Shown here one piece after another: positions 10,161 to 24,915 of a stretch of DNA of 64,000 nucleotides. The stretch is from Pezicula radicicola (Eukaryota; Ascomycota; Leotiomycetes; Helotiales; Dermateaceae). The translations under genes and the position numbers were made by a program. Every line of letters begins with the position of its first letter. Positions within the stretch are counted from its first letter, which is position 1. The notes beneath the pieces were generated by a model, which did no database searches, was not told where the DNA came from, and worked only from the letters and a program-made list of their open reading frames with translations. Location of the stretch: NCBI GenBank assembly GCA_003008705.1, contig PDUO01000032.1:502439-566438 (forward strand), read 5' to 3'.

Positions 10161-13100
10161 TTATTAAATATCTAAGAGTTAGATATATTAGTCTATAGTA
10201 TTATTATTTAAATAGTTAAGGGGTAATATTAGAGGACTCTTAGTTATATTATTATTATTAAGGTAAGAGATAGATATCTCTCTAGTATTATTTAATAGTT
10301 TATTTACTATTAGAAACCTTTAAAAAAACTATTAGAGATAATATAGTATTCTATTTAGTTACTAGTATACTTATATAACTAAAATTATCTATATAATCGT
10401 TTTAGAGAAATAAGACTTATTCTTTAATTACTATTAACCTCTTTATTTTTTCTTTCTAAAGTTATATTTAAAGACTATAAATAATAGTATCTAAGTACTA
10501 GATATAGGCTTACTTAGAGTATTATCTCTATTTATACTTTAAGTATAGACTAAGATACTATTATAATCAAGACCTAGTTATATTATAGTTATAAAGTTCT
10601 TAGTTTAGTATTTATATTAGAAACTTAATCTATTCCTCTTAGAGTTTATATAGGTTCAACTAGGTAATAGGATTTAAATATTACTAGGGGACTTAATAGA
10701 GTAGGCCTTAAGTAGACTATAACTCTATAATATATAGTAAAACTTATCTACTATAGTTATTAAGAATATTAGCTAATATAATAGAGACTATTTCGAAGTT
10801 TAATACTATATAAGAGATATAAGTAAATTAAGCTTATTAATAGAATCTATAAAGGGAGTTATTATCTTATTTATATCTTTATATCCCTCTAAATTTCTAC
10901 TCTCTCTTTTCTAATAAGTTATAATTAGTTTTTAATATAACTAAAAATAAGAAATTATATATATATAGTACTTAGTATATATATTACTTTTCTAATAAGA
11001 ATAGAGCTTCCTAGACTAAATCACTCTATATAGTTAAGGATCTTAAATATAGTAATATATAACTTTATAAAATATATCTATAGAAATTAGTATAATATAC
11101 TTTTAAGTAGAGGAGGATAAAGGTATATTCTTTAACTATCTATTATAATAATAAAACTAAAATCTATCCCCTTAAGCTCTCTAATTAAATAGACTTTTAC
11201 TATCTATTGAAATTACTTCTAGTCCCTTATTATAGGAGTATTAAGATATTATAGTATTTATAGTCGTTATTAGTATAACTATAGTTAAGGATATAGTACT
11301 TATACCTACCTCTATACTTAAAGTAGTTATTGTATTTATACTACTACTTATAGGATTTTAAGTTAATATAACTAGGGCTAGACTCGATAATAAGAAATTA
11401 CTACTATTTATAAGACTTTCTATAGAGGTTACTAATAATATACTATCTAATTCAATAGTTATAGTAGTAATTAATAATACTATAGTACTTATACTAAATA
11501 TTATCTTAATAATAATATTTATAATAGTTATTATATCTTATATAAATATTAAGAAAGTTATAAAAGTAGCTATTAGTATAATATACTTAATAATCCTAGT
11601 CTACTATCTAGTTAAGTTATTAATATCTTTTAACCCTTCTTTAATTAATACTCTAGAATAACTTTAGATTCTATCTCTAGTATATTCCTTATAATAATAA
11701 TTAATAGACTAGTTATTAATATATACTTCTACTCCCTACTATAAGACTATAACTTCTCTATTAGATATATTAAGTAGAATCAATAGCTCGGCTTATTATA
11801 AGCTAAGGTAAACTATTAGTTATAGGTTAAAAGTTATAGGGAGGAAGTCTAGATTAGTAAAGACTAAGGTTACCTTATAAGGTCTACCTTATAGATTCTT
11901 AATTCTTTAGAGATTAGCTTTAGAGAATCTTTGTTACTTATATAATTACTATATATATTATAGTAATATTTTAATCTATTAATATAATAGTAAGGGGTAA
12001 TAATATATAGATAGAGAGTAGCTCTCTTATAAAGGTAGTAGTAACTATAATTATAAGATAACTAAGGATAGATAATAGGTATATTTTTCTTAATATATAG
12101 GTAAATTATTTTATTTTTAGATAAAAGAGTAAATTTTATATAAGAAGTTTAAGAGAACTACTTCCTTTTATATATATAGTAGTATATAAATATAAGTATA
12201 TAGAGATTTCTACTTATTAGGTTTCTATCTTTAGAAGAGGGATTAAGGGATTTAGGAAATAGGAAATAGTTATAGCTATTTATAGATCGGCCTTTCTATA
12301 ATTATATAATATTATACTATAGCCTAAGTATAAACTAGAAGAGATATAAAGAGATCTACCTTTCTTCTAAGTAATCTTTAAATAAACTTTTAGATCTTAA
12401 TATACCCTTTCTATACTAGCTACTAGTACTCTTTAAATTAGGTTATACTATAGATACTAATCTATTATCTTTTATTAATTACTTGAACTTTAGTTCCTAG
12501 GAAGATACTATAGTTATTAAGAGGTATAGTACTATCTCTATATAACGATAAGTACTAATATACTAATTATAGAGTAGAGAATTAGTAATAGTAACTACTA
12601 AACTAAGAAAGTTAATTACTCTTTAAGAGGATATTAAGTAAAAGAATCTTATCTTTAAGTACTTAAACTTAATTAATAAGAAGTTAACTATATTAGAAGG
12701 GGAAGCTCTGAAAGAAGTAAGATCTAATATAGTTAAGTTATAAAACTTATTAGATAGTAATAAGACCTAGATAGATAAGATTAATAAGTTAGTAAAGTAC
12801 CTCTTATAAAGAGAGTATAAGAGGGAGAGGTATAGAGGAGGGGAGAGGTAGAGAGAGGGGACCTAATATAAGTCTATACTATTAAATAAGGAGTAGTAAG
12901 GGTTATAATTAGAGATAATATAATTAAAATAGTATTAATAGACTAGGTTATAGACTATTAGTAGTACTAATAGATATAAATATAATATTTTTCTATTATA
13001 AATAATAATATAATAATATTCTTATATTATACTATATTATCTAATAATTAGCTAGCCCTAGTAAGTATATCTATATTACTAGATATATATATATCTCTTA

Positions 13101-16100
13101 TCCTAAATCCTCTCTATAGAAAAATAAAGTAAGGGAGATCTATAAAATAAATACCTTAGCTTCCCTAGGCTATAAAGAAGCTTTATAATAAATAATATAG
13201 ATTAGTACTAGATTAGATTATATAGTAAATAAGTATAATTTCCTTCTATATAGCCTTAGGTATATATTCTTATAAGGCTTTTTATTCTATATTTAGAACT
13301 AAATAAGTTAATAAGTAAAGTATCTCTAGCTTTAGAAAGAGATACCTAAGAATATCCTCTACCTTACTCTACTTTAGATAATATAATCTCTAAATATTAA
13401 TTAGCTTAGGAGATAACTAAGAACTAATATCTATACTCCTTCTAATATAAGATATAAATATTATCTTATATTATAGTACTAGATTATCTAGCTTATCTAG
13501 GCTTCTAGATATAATATAACTTATAAGAGCCTTAAGATCCTACTAGTTATAATAGTTATTTTCTTCTATTAACTTTTAGAGATAAACTTTTACTCTAAAT
13601 ATTACTTAAGAACTTTAGTATATTCTAAGGAGCTAGGGATATTCCTATATACCTAGTTTAACTATACTATCTTATTCTAAAAAGATATTTAATACTTAGA
13701 GACTATTATATATTAATAATAAGTTATTTCTTATACTATTATTATAAAGTTAATAAAGAGCTTAAGTAACCTTACTCTTTAGTATTAGATTATTAAGAAA
13801 ACTTCTAGAAACTTACTTAGTTTAAAATTACTAAGAGGTATATTTTATTTATTAGAATTATATAGTTAATAAGATCTACTAAGGATATATCTAAAAGTTC
13901 TAATTCTATAAACACCCTCTTATTATAATAGAATATATAGTATATAGATAAGAATAAAGTTTCTTTAATCTAAGCTATCTCTACTAGCTCCTTCTTTTCT
14001 AGTATAAAATTATAATAAGTATAAGATTTTAGAGCTATATAATTAATAGTATTATCTTTACTATTAAAATCTTTTCTAAAGATAAGGCTTATAGAACCTA
14101 TATCTTCTAACTCTAGTATTAGGGAATAATTAATATCCTCTTATACTAGAGAATTAATAGACTATATTTATACTTCTTCTAGTCCTTCCTTTATATTCTT
14201 ACTAACTAGATTTAGAAGTATTCCCTAGTAGAATTTATTTAATAGTTAGATAAAAGATAATAATTAAAATACTATTATATAAGGTCTATAATCCTCTAGG
14301 AGAAGAAGAAAGGAGAGTTTAATCTATTAATAAAAAGTAGAGAGGAGTAATAACTTTTAGAAGATAAGTAGCTACTTATATAAGGTTCTAGTTTCTAGGT
14401 ATACTACTCTTATTATAAATAAATCCCTGAATCTCTAAAATCCTTAAACTAATATCTAGATTCTATATTATATTCTAGTAATAATCTTTAATTATCTTTA
14501 TTTCTTTATCTAGTCTCTTACTTACTATATCTTCCTTTATATATATTCTTTCTTTCCTCTTATTTTTTTATAATTATTATATAATATATTTTAACTTTAT
14601 ATAGATAACCCTTTGAGCTAGTCTTAAGGATTTACTACTTTAGGAATACTACTAACCTTATATTATCTTTAATAGTTTTTAATATCCGGAATAGTAGAGC
14701 CCTTAGATAATTATATTAATTAGTAAGAGAATAAAGATATATATAATATAAAGCTTAAGATTAAGGGTCTATATATAGAAAGGAATTAGTAGTAAGATCT
14801 ATCTTTATACTAATATAGATAACTTCAGAGATTATTCTTTTATAATCTTTATAGATTATAAAATATATATTTCTTCTATAATTATTAAAGTTAGATCTAA
14901 AAGATTATCTAGAGATATTATTCAGAGGCCTTTAACTTAGTACTAAAATATTTCTTAAGGATTAGACCCTTTAACTCTTACTTATATAATATATATAAAA
15001 CTTATTATATCTTTTTCTACTATTATTTACTTCTTTACTAAGGATTTTAAAGGTTTACTAATAGTTACTAAGCTTCTTATATTATAGTTAATAAGCTTTA
15101 GTAATTATCTTTCTAATCTTTTACTAAGTACTTATCTATATATTTTAATTCTTATATATAATAATACTATAATATTTAATAAATAAAAGATAATAAAAAA
15201 TTTTATACTTACTCTTAAAAGAGAAACTAAAAAAAAATATAGTATCTTAATAGAAAGGAGTTATAATAGATTAAAAAAGACTAAACTTAATATACTTCTA
15301 GTAGTATAGTTTAATAGTATATATATTATAATATTCCTAGAGTTAGATTCTATCTATATATTATAGAAATCTCTTAAAATATATATACTCTAGAATTTAA
15401 ATAATATATAGACTAGAAGGAGAGAAGCCTAAGTAACTTTTTCTCTATACTATTTTAAAGTATTCTTCTACCTAGTAAGTAATTACTTTTATTCTAATAT
15501 TATTTTACTATTTAGCTTTATAGAAGTATCTTATATCTAAGATCTAGTTTCTACTAAGCTTTTATTTAATATAGTTATCTTTCTTATAAAAGTTAATTTA
15601 GAGTAAATCTTTAACTTTACTACTCTAGTAATAGTATCTATATTTACCTTTAATAGTTACTCTATAGGTATATATAGTAATTTCTAATTTATCTATATAG
15701 TATATATAGTAGTTAAGATTTAAGCTAGACTTTTATCTATTACTAGTCTTTAAGAAGTTTTTCTACTAAACTTATATTTAGATTAATCTATTTAGAGATA
15801 GTAGCTAGTAAGAGAGTTTTACTTCTTTATAATTCCTAAATATAATTAAGGTTTCCTTTTATTAATATACTTTTGAAATTCTAAACACCGAGGTAGATAA
15901 GGTATTAGTTTACTATAAGGTTTTAGTAAGGTTCAAGGATATATAGAAAACAATTTATAATAATAAAAAGTATCTTACTTATTTAACTAGAGCTCCTAAA
16001 GATACTCTAAAGTATAATTATATAATATATATACCTTATACTAAGGTATATAGTAAAGTATCTAAGATAGAGTCTTAGATATTTTAGTTAGATTCGTACC

Positions 16101-18559
16101 CTTTATATAATGAATTAAATAAGACTAAATTTAAGTATAAGCTAAATATAATAGGTATTAGGGTACTTATTACTAAAGAAGGAGGAATAAAGGGTATTAT
16201 ATTTTTATTCTTTTTAAAGGAATTAGAGATAGTAATTAAACTATCTATAGACGTCTAGGAATATTTTAATATTTTAGTTAGAAATAGTATAAGTATATTA
16301 GAGTTTAGTAGATTAGTTAAATAATATTCTTCTAATTATTATAAGTATAATTACTATTCTTAGACTTTATTCAAAAGACTAGTCTATAGATAAGTATCTT
16401 AGGTAGTATAAAAACCTTTCTAAGATAACTTTCTATAAGAGATAATTATTCGGGCTTCTATTAATATCCCTTAGGATATCTAGTTAATTTATTAATATTC
16501 TCTTATTACTAGTAATAGATAGTAGATATAGTTCTATTAGAATAGTATAGACTCTTAAATTAGTATTTAGGGATAAGTCCTTATTATTTAGATTATCTAC
16601 TATTAGTAGTATAAAGGTTATAATTATTATAATAACTATAGATAACTCTTTTATATATATCTTTACTAATTATAATAGACTAATTAAATAGTCTTAGATA
16701 TATAGTTAATAGTCCTAAAGCTATATAGTAGCTTTATATAGTTATTAATTCTCTATTAGGATATAAATTAATTTAGTTAGATAATATAAGTAGAGAGCTA
16801 TTAGTATAGTATATATAAGTCTTATTACTTATTATTTTTTTTATTTTTTAAAAAAGTCTTATTAAACTCTAGAAAGTACTTATATAAGCTCAATAGTACT
16901 ACTATAGATCTATTATAAATTTAGATTTCTATTTACTAATATTATATAGATACTTTAAACTATTCTAAGGATATTATAATAGTAGTCTTGGGGGCTATAA
17001 TAACCCTATTAATTTAGCCCTATAAGAGTAGAATTTACTTTAGTTCTATTAGAAGAAGTAGTCTAATATTATAGTCTTATTAGGTATAGGTTTTAAAAGA
17101 AACTCTAACCTTAAAACTAGAGTAACTAAGAAGTTATTACCTTAGTGATTAAGATTTATTCTATACTTATTCTACTCCTTTATAAATTTCTTTATTAGAG
17201 AAACTAGATAATAGGAGCTTTAAAATAACCTTAAGCCCTAAGTTAGGGATTAATATTATTATATAAATATTAAATTCTATAGAGATAAGCCAGAGCTTAA
17301 TAACTTATAAGCTATACTAGTTTTATAATAATAGACTAAGTTATAAGTTTACTTAAATAATAATATCTAGAAGTATATTAATAATTTACTTATAGCTCTA
17401 TTCTACTTAGAACTAAAGAGGCTAGATCCTCTATTTAATAGTTAGTTATTTATATATAAAGGTTAAATATAATACTATATTAGTCTATTAAAAAGGGCTC
17501 TATATATATTAATTAGTTAATTAGAAAAGAGTTAAATAAACTTTTATCTTAACTTTAAATAAAAATTACTATATATAGATAACTAAATATATAAGGCTAT
17601 TAAGTATAAGGTAGTATTCTTATAGGATATTATATTTAAGGTAATATTACTTAAGGAGTCTATTAATATAAAAATAGATAGTATTATATTAAGAGTATAT
17701 AGTATTAATAACTATCCTTATAAGATTAAGATATTAATTAAAGATTAATTTAGTACTAGAAATAGTAGAAAGAGATTCTAGCCTTTATAGGTATAATTAA
17801 GTTAGGTTATAAAGAGGGTTAAATTCAAGAACTAGAGGAATAGAGGAAAGTCTTATAATTTACTCTATAAATAGTAATATTAAATTATATTTTCAATAGT
17901 TCTAGTATACTCTATATATTTCTCTAAAGTACTTTAATAAGTCTTCTATTTATCTTAGGTTTATCTCTCTATTCTTTTTATTATAAATATTATATCTTAA
18001 AGATATTAAACCCTTAACGAGACTTCCTTTATAAATATCTTTACTAAGCTTATAATTTAATAGTAATAGTTAATCTAGTTAATTTAAATATTAATCTAGC
18101 CCTTAAGAGTAGTATTCTCTCTTTAGAGTATTTTATTTTTAAGTTATAAAGTATCAAGTTATCTATAGTCTAGTATTAGTAGAAGATCTTTATCTTAAAG
18201 AGTTTTAACTTCGAGCCTTGAAATAGGGATTAAGAGAGAAATTTTAAGTTTCTTTACTATTATAATTTTTTTAAACTAGTAAGATTTATTTTAATTAAAA
18301 AAGAGATATTAATAGTATTATTATTAACCCTTAAGACCTTATAGAAAATCAATAATACTAAGTATCTATCCTAGTTTACCTTATCTAGTATATAGATAAT
18401 AGTTATCTATTAAATCTAGTTCTTAGTCTTAAAACTATTATTTATAATTTTTCTATAGATTATTCTAAATAATAACTAAGTAATAATCTACTCTCTGAAC
18501 TTTAATTCTAGAAAACCTATTATTAAATACTAGTAGATAGTTTATAGCTAGTAGAATTC

Positions 18560-18803
18560 TTCTATTAGATATTTCTACTAGTAGATTTCTTATAACCTAA
18601 TGAAAATCTTAGAGGAATTCTTAGAAACTATCTAAAGATAATATATACCTAGTAAGTTTCTACTAGTAGAGATCTCTACTAGTAGATTTCTTATAACCTA
18701 ATAAAAATCCTAAGGGAATTCCTAGAAATTATCTAAAGATAATATATATCTAGTAAGTTTCTACTAGTAAAGATCTCTACTAGTAGATTTCTTATAACCT
18801 AAG
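18560..18803. repeat. 101-bp tandem repeat, about 2.3 copies
   Basis: The block CTACTAGTAGATTTCTTATA starts at 18575, 18676 and 18777. Each unit holds the self-complementary CTACTAGTAG. The copies are nearly identical despite lying in RIP-degraded DNA. Function unknown. Confidence 0.8.
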
Positions 18804-21800
18804 TAGATATCTTCTTAATAATATTAAATACTAGACTTTATTTATATAGCTTTACTTTCTATAGATAAAAATAATTATAATTTAAATAATCTTACTATTA
18901 AATAATTAATTAGTATAACTTAAATAAGTATTTTATACTTTAGAGTTATTAAAGAGAATAATATTAGTAGAGAGGTAGATAATATAAATATTATATATTT
19001 AATTAATATATTTCAAAAGACTAGGTATTAGAGATATAATCTAGATAATTTTATTCTAGTACTTATTACTTAGATAGACCTTAAGAAAGTACTTAAAGTA
19101 TCTAGCTTAATCTAAATAACTCTTAAAACTCTAGCTTAGGATAGAACTTTATATTTTCTTAAGATAATAAAAAACTAAATATTATCTTATATCTATAGTT
19201 ACTATTAATTAAAGGTAACTAAAAATTTTCTTAATAAAGATAATTAGTAATAGATAATAGAGATATATCTAGTAGACTCTAATAGTACTAATATAATTAT
19301 TCTCTTTTATATTATAATTAACCTATAACTTATAAATAATTTTATTAAACTTATTACTTAATAAAAGAACAATTTCTATTATTAAGTAAGATTAAGTAAT
19401 AAGGAGGTATATTATAGGATCAGGACTTATTAGAAGTAAAATAAAACTATTTATAAGAAGTAAGTTATTAGTCTATAAGAGAATTTATAGTTAGAAAATC
19501 TTTTATCTTTAAAGTAAATTAACCTTTACTAGTTATTTAGGAATAGGGATTTTATAATAGATCTAAATATATTACTAGATTTTCCTAGTTTATAAGGAGG
19601 TCTAGAACTAGGTAATATTTAAAGATATTTAGTATTAAGGTATAATAAGATATTATCTTAAGATTCTAAATTTAATATAGTAAGACTAATTCTAATATAA
19701 GAGGTAATAAGATATCTCTATTATATTAAAAAAATATAGGATATTATTATACTTTAATAAGAAGATATTTAAAAGCTTATTAATATATAAATAGTTAAGA
19801 CTTTATAGTTTAGAATACCTAGTACTAGTAAGATTAATAAGGATTTTATAATTTAAGGAATATATTCTAACTTATTATTTTCAAAGATTATTAATTTACT
19901 AATTAGGAAATCCTTAAAAAAGTCTATTCTAAGTATATAATACCTTATTCCTAGTATTAAATCTCTATATAAGAATTTAAAGTATATTAAGATTAGAGTT
20001 ATAATACTTAAAGATCTAGTTATAGATAAAAACAACTAAGGAACTATATATAATATATTATATATATTCTAGAAAGAGCTATAAGACCTCCTAGTTAAGT
20101 CTATATTAGGGATATTCTAAGTTTTATCTAATATCTTAAATAAACTTAGTTAGAATCTTACTTATAAGTAACTATAAATCTTTATACTATAAAACTTTAT
20201 TGATCTAGAAGGATAAGTACCAAGGAAGGAGGTTAAGGATAATCTCTATAAGGTTAAGATAAATCTAAATCTTAAGTATTATTTTCTAAAATATACTTTA
20301 GATCTAGGGTTTACTATAGAGAGAGTTTAAATTACTCTAGAGAATAATCTATAATAGTAATAACTTTAACTTTTAATAACTTAAATCTTTAAACTATAAC
20401 TAATAGAACTAGAAAGTATTATAGAAAATATATTATAATAGCTTTCTATTAATAGTAAGGTTAAAGAGAGAGTAGATATTACTAAGTAAAGACTTTCTTA
20501 GAGTAAATTAACCGATATAGAACGAAGGTAGAGTATTCCTTTTATATATACTTATAAGATAGGTAAGGTTATATTCTATCTACCCTAGATTTAAAAGAAG
20601 TATACTAGAAGATTAAATAATATACCTAGTATTTCCTTTATTAAGTAAGACTTTATCAAGACTTTCTTTAGTTCTACTATATCTTTCCTAGATAAGTTAT
20701 AGAACTTACTAGAAGATAGAAGTAATACTAGATTAATAGTAGAGGAATAGTTAGAGAATACTTCTACTTTAGGTTATAACCTTTTTAATACTAATTATCT
20801 AAGTTCCTTTACTAGTACTACTATACTAGTAGTTACTATAGATACTAATCCAACTAATGTATAAAGTAAAAGGCCTATAAAGTACTATAAAGTTATATTA
20901 ATAATCTAATATTCAACGCTAGGATTACTAGAGCTTTCTTTAATTTCTCCTTTTTCCCTAGTCTATAAGTTTTTCAATAACTAAGAGGGGTTATCTTTAT
21001 AGTATATACTAATTATAACTAATAACTACTTAATATAACTAAAAGAATATAATTAATTAATAATACTATCTTAAAAACTTAAAACTAATATAGATTTAGA
21101 GTCTTCTCTAGATAATATTATTATAATAATAACTTTAATTATTTAACTTCTCTAAGAAACTCTATAGTCCTCTATTATATAATTATTATAATTAGAATCT
21201 TATTAGAATAAAGAAGGTATAAATATTATTATATAATTATAGAGGGTAAATTCTTAGTTAATTATATTATTAGTCTTATCCTAGTTATTTACTAAGACTA
21301 TTAATATTGAATCTAAACTTATAAGAAAATTACTAGACTTATCTATTTATTAATTATCGAGTAAGCTATAAAAATTAGTTTCCTTATAGTTATTAAAGTC
21401 TCTTAGAGTTAATAAAATATAGTCTTTACTTTTATTTAGTTAAATAATAATAATAATATCTCTAGTACTAATCTAATAATAATAATAAAGCTTTAGTACT
21501 TCTTATTAAACGGAAGCTAGAAAGTATTAGTAAAATTTAAAGAATTCTTTACTAATAGAATATAAAGGGTTATAAGATATAGTTATAATCTTATTATAGT
21601 AGGTAATATAAAGTATTAGTTTATCCTTTAAAGTTAGAAGATTAATAATATTACTACTACCTTTAGATATACTTAGTAGTATATAAGAATAAGACTTATT
21701 ATAGTAAAATATACTAATAGAGACTAATTTATTATTAGTCTAAAACTAGTTATTAATACTTATCTCTATTATCCTAGCTCTAGTATTAAATTTAATTAGT

Positions 21801-21859
21801 ATCCCCTTAACCCTATAGTTATCCTCTTTATTATTAAAGCTTAATAATCTTAACTTACT

Positions 21860-22810
21860 CTTAGATTTATAAAGACTAGTTAATTAAGCTTCTATAATAC
21901 CTTTACTACTTAACTAAGGAAGAATAAGTCTACTCCTGAATATCTAAAGATTAATTAAGTTACTATAACCTCTAGGTATACCCTTTATAATATCTTTATT
22001 AATTAGTAATAAAGGGATTAGTCTACCTCTAGAAGCTCGAAGATCAACTAAGTTACTACTACCTCTAAGCTTACCCTCTATAATATCTTTATTAATTAAT
22101 AAGGGAGGAATTAATCTACCCCCGGATACTTAAAGAAGTTTACCCTCTATAATATCTTTATTAATTAATAATAGAGGGATTAGTCTACCTCTAAAAACTT
22201 AAAGATTAGTTAAGTCACTACTACCTCTAAGCTTACCCTCTATAATATCTTTATTGATTAATAAAGAAGGAATTAACTTACCCCTAAATACTTAAAGAAG
22301 CTTACCCTCTGTAATATCTTTATTAATTAGTAATAGAGGGATTAGTCTACCTCCGGAAGCTCGAAGATTAGTTAAGTTACTACTACCTCTAAGTTTACCC
22401 TCTATAATATCTTTATTAATTAGTAAAGGAGGAATTAACCTACCCTTAGATACTTAAAGAAGCTTACCCTCTATAATATCTTTATTAATTAGTAATAAAG
22501 GGATTAGTCTACCCCCGGGTACTTAAAGATTAGTACCCTTAGTAATATCTTCACTAATAAAGGGAAAACTTAGTCTACCTCTAGAGACTCGAAGATTAGT
22601 TAAGTTACTATTACCTCTAAGCTTATCCTTTATAATATCTTTATTAATTAATAAGGGAGGAATTAACCTAACCCTAGATACTAAACTAATTAAGGGAAAA
22701 ATCAATCTACCTTTAGAAGCTCAAAGATTAACTCTAAGTATACCCTCTATAACCTCTTTATTAATTAGAAAGGAAATAATTAACCTCTCTCTAAATACTT
22801 AAAGGTCTAT
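21860..22810 (-). repeat. Coding minisatellite: alternating 93/69-bp units (162-bp period)
   Basis: Unit starts of ACCCTCTATAATATCTTTAT fall at 21980, 22073, 22142, 22235, 22304, 22397, 22466, 22535 and 22625, giving alternating spacings of 93 and 69 bp in the first seven. Read on the minus strand, each unit encodes a peptide like GRLIPPLLINKDIIEGKL, joined to an alternate linker such as RGSSNLVDLRAS. The frame is conserved across the units and the rare stops are TAA/TAG. This is the relic of a gene for a repetitive protein, family unknown. Confidence 0.75.
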
Positions 22811-22969
22811 TAACCTAGTACTAAGCTCAAGCCCTATATAAATAATCTAGTCTCTATTACTACTTCTAGCCCTAGTAGATATAGATCCTTTACTCCTTTA
22901 ATTTACCTAATAAGTTAATAACTAAATACTAAAGTCTCTATAAATTTAAGGATTTAAATAATTATTCAG

Positions 22970-23125
22970 AGAAGTATAACTAAAAGATATAGAAATAAAC
23001 AATAGATTATAACTAAGTAAAGAAGTATAGCTAGATAATATAAAAACTAATAATATACTATAACTAATTAAAGAAGTATAACTAGATAATATAGAAATAA
23101 ATAATAGACTATAGTTAACTAAGAC
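22970..23125 (+). repeat. About 66-bp tandem repeat, 2-3 copies
   Basis: AGAAGTATAACTAAAAGATA, AGAAGTATAGCTAGATAATA and AGAAGTATAACTAGATAATA start successive units. Read on the plus strand the units give a Y/I/Q-rich 22-residue repeat if TAG/TAA are taken as former Gln codons. RIP relic. Confidence 0.6.
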
Positions 23126-23859
23126 TATATTTAAGTTTTTAGAATATAATAGTATACTCTTAAAGCTAAAGTATATAGAGTTAAGAGTAAATATAAAGAA
23201 CTATCTAAATTATTAAAAAATTTAAATATAGTTTAAGAGAGAAGAGAATAGATTTTAAACTATTTATACTAATAAAATTATTAAATCTATACTTAGGAAT
23301 CCTGAGCTTATTTATTACCTTATTCCAAGAACTAAGATTAGCTAGTAAATAAAGAATAGTAATAATATTATAAAAGACTTCTAAGGAAAAGGAATACTTA
23401 TAAAGTACTAGGTTAAAATAAATCCTAGAAGAGAGGATCCCTCTATAGATACTTTAGTTTAGGATACTACTATATCTACTATAATAACTTCTAACTAGAG
23501 TATAACTATAACTATAGATAATCCTATAGATTAGATAGTCTCTAGATATCTTATAGTAAAAGTTAATAGACTTCCCGAGGAGTATAACCTCCTAGACTAT
23601 AAGCGAGTATAAAGGAGTACTTCTTAGTTACTAGAGTATCCTTAAATATATCTCTTAATCTATTAAAGTTATATAAGTTGAAACCTTATCTTCTTTAATA
23701 CCTTAGAACCTCTATAAGAAGTAGAGTAATAATATAATTATAGAGTTATTTCCTAGAATCTTAGACTAATTAAACTTAAAATAGTAAAAGAAGTAGTAAA
23801 TAAAGGTATTATTATTTAGTTTATTATAAAAAACCAACTAAGCTTATTTAAGAGTTAAT

Positions 23860-24150
23860 AGGATAAAGAGTACTAAGTAGAGACTCTATCTCTTATAAAG
23901 AGTATAAAGGTAATTAAAGAGATACTTCTATCTAAGATTAGTAGTCCCTATAGAGAAGATATACTTTCTAAACCTAATAATAATAATATTACTTTAGTAT
24001 ATAAAGAGTACTAAATAAGAACTCTACTATCTATAAAAGAGACAATTAAAGGAGTACTTCTATCTAAGATTAGTAGCCCCTATAGAGAAGATATACTTTC
24101 TAAATCTAATAATAATAATATTACTTTAGTATATAAAGAGTACTAAGTAT
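23860..24150. repeat. About 135-bp tandem repeat, 2 copies
   Basis: AAAGAGTACTAA marks 23865, 24003 and 24135. The units share CTTCTATCTAAGATTAGTAG and ATAGAGAAGATATACTTTCT. This is a two-copy direct duplication in the AT tract. Confidence 0.75.
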
Positions 24151-24619
24151 CTAGTATACCTTATATAAAAGTATATATAGAGTACTAAGAAGTAGATAAG
24201 TATCTTAACTCTAAAATATTATATTTAGATTACTCTAACCTAATTAAATTATAACTATTAAATACTAATACTATAAGATCTAAAGATATTCTAGATACTC
24301 TTAGTAATATAAAAGAAATTTCTATAAGAGAAATAATTAAAAGTTAAACTTTAATATTCTTGAAACTTAATAATTAAATAAAGATAGATACTATCTTAGT
24401 AGGATCTTATCTAGATAGTACTTTAGTTAGAGCCTTAGAGAATAATACTTTAGACTCTATAAAGGTAGACCTTTCTATATAATATCTTATAAGGACTAGT
24501 AATATATTAGGTAGGATATAAGTTCTAAAGAAAAGATATCTATCTAAGGAAGAGACTATTAAAATATAAACTAAATTAAATATAAAGCTAGATCCTAAGA
24601 GAAGAAAGCTTAATAAAAG

Positions 24620-24915
24620 ATAAATAAAATAAGAGGTATTTAAAATAAGTATAAGTATATTACTAAGACTATAGGGCCGCTACTATAAACTAGTAAGGAT
24701 TAGAGAGAAGTTTAGATAATAAACTAAATAAGAGGTATTTAAAATAAGTATAGGTATATTACTAAGACTATAAGGCCGCCTTTATAAACTAGTAGGAATT
24801 AGAGAGAAGTCTATAAAATAAGAGATATTTAAAGTAAGTATAGATATATTACTAAGACTATAGAGCTACTATTATAAACTAGTAGAGATTAGAGAGAAGT
24901 TTAAATAATAAAGAA
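24620..24915. repeat. 90-99-bp tandem repeat, 3 copies
   Basis: AAGAGGTATTTAAAATAAGT-like starts lie at 24631, 24730 and 24820. Each unit contains TATTACTAAGACTATA followed by GGCCGC or a degraded form of it (GAGCTAC), then TATAAACTAGTA. The surviving GGCCGC in two units shows how uneven the base changes are. Confidence 0.75.

Noticed and set aside
18560..18803. Possible CRISPR-like array
   Set aside because: Eukaryotic context, 101-bp units without alternating spacers, only about two copies.
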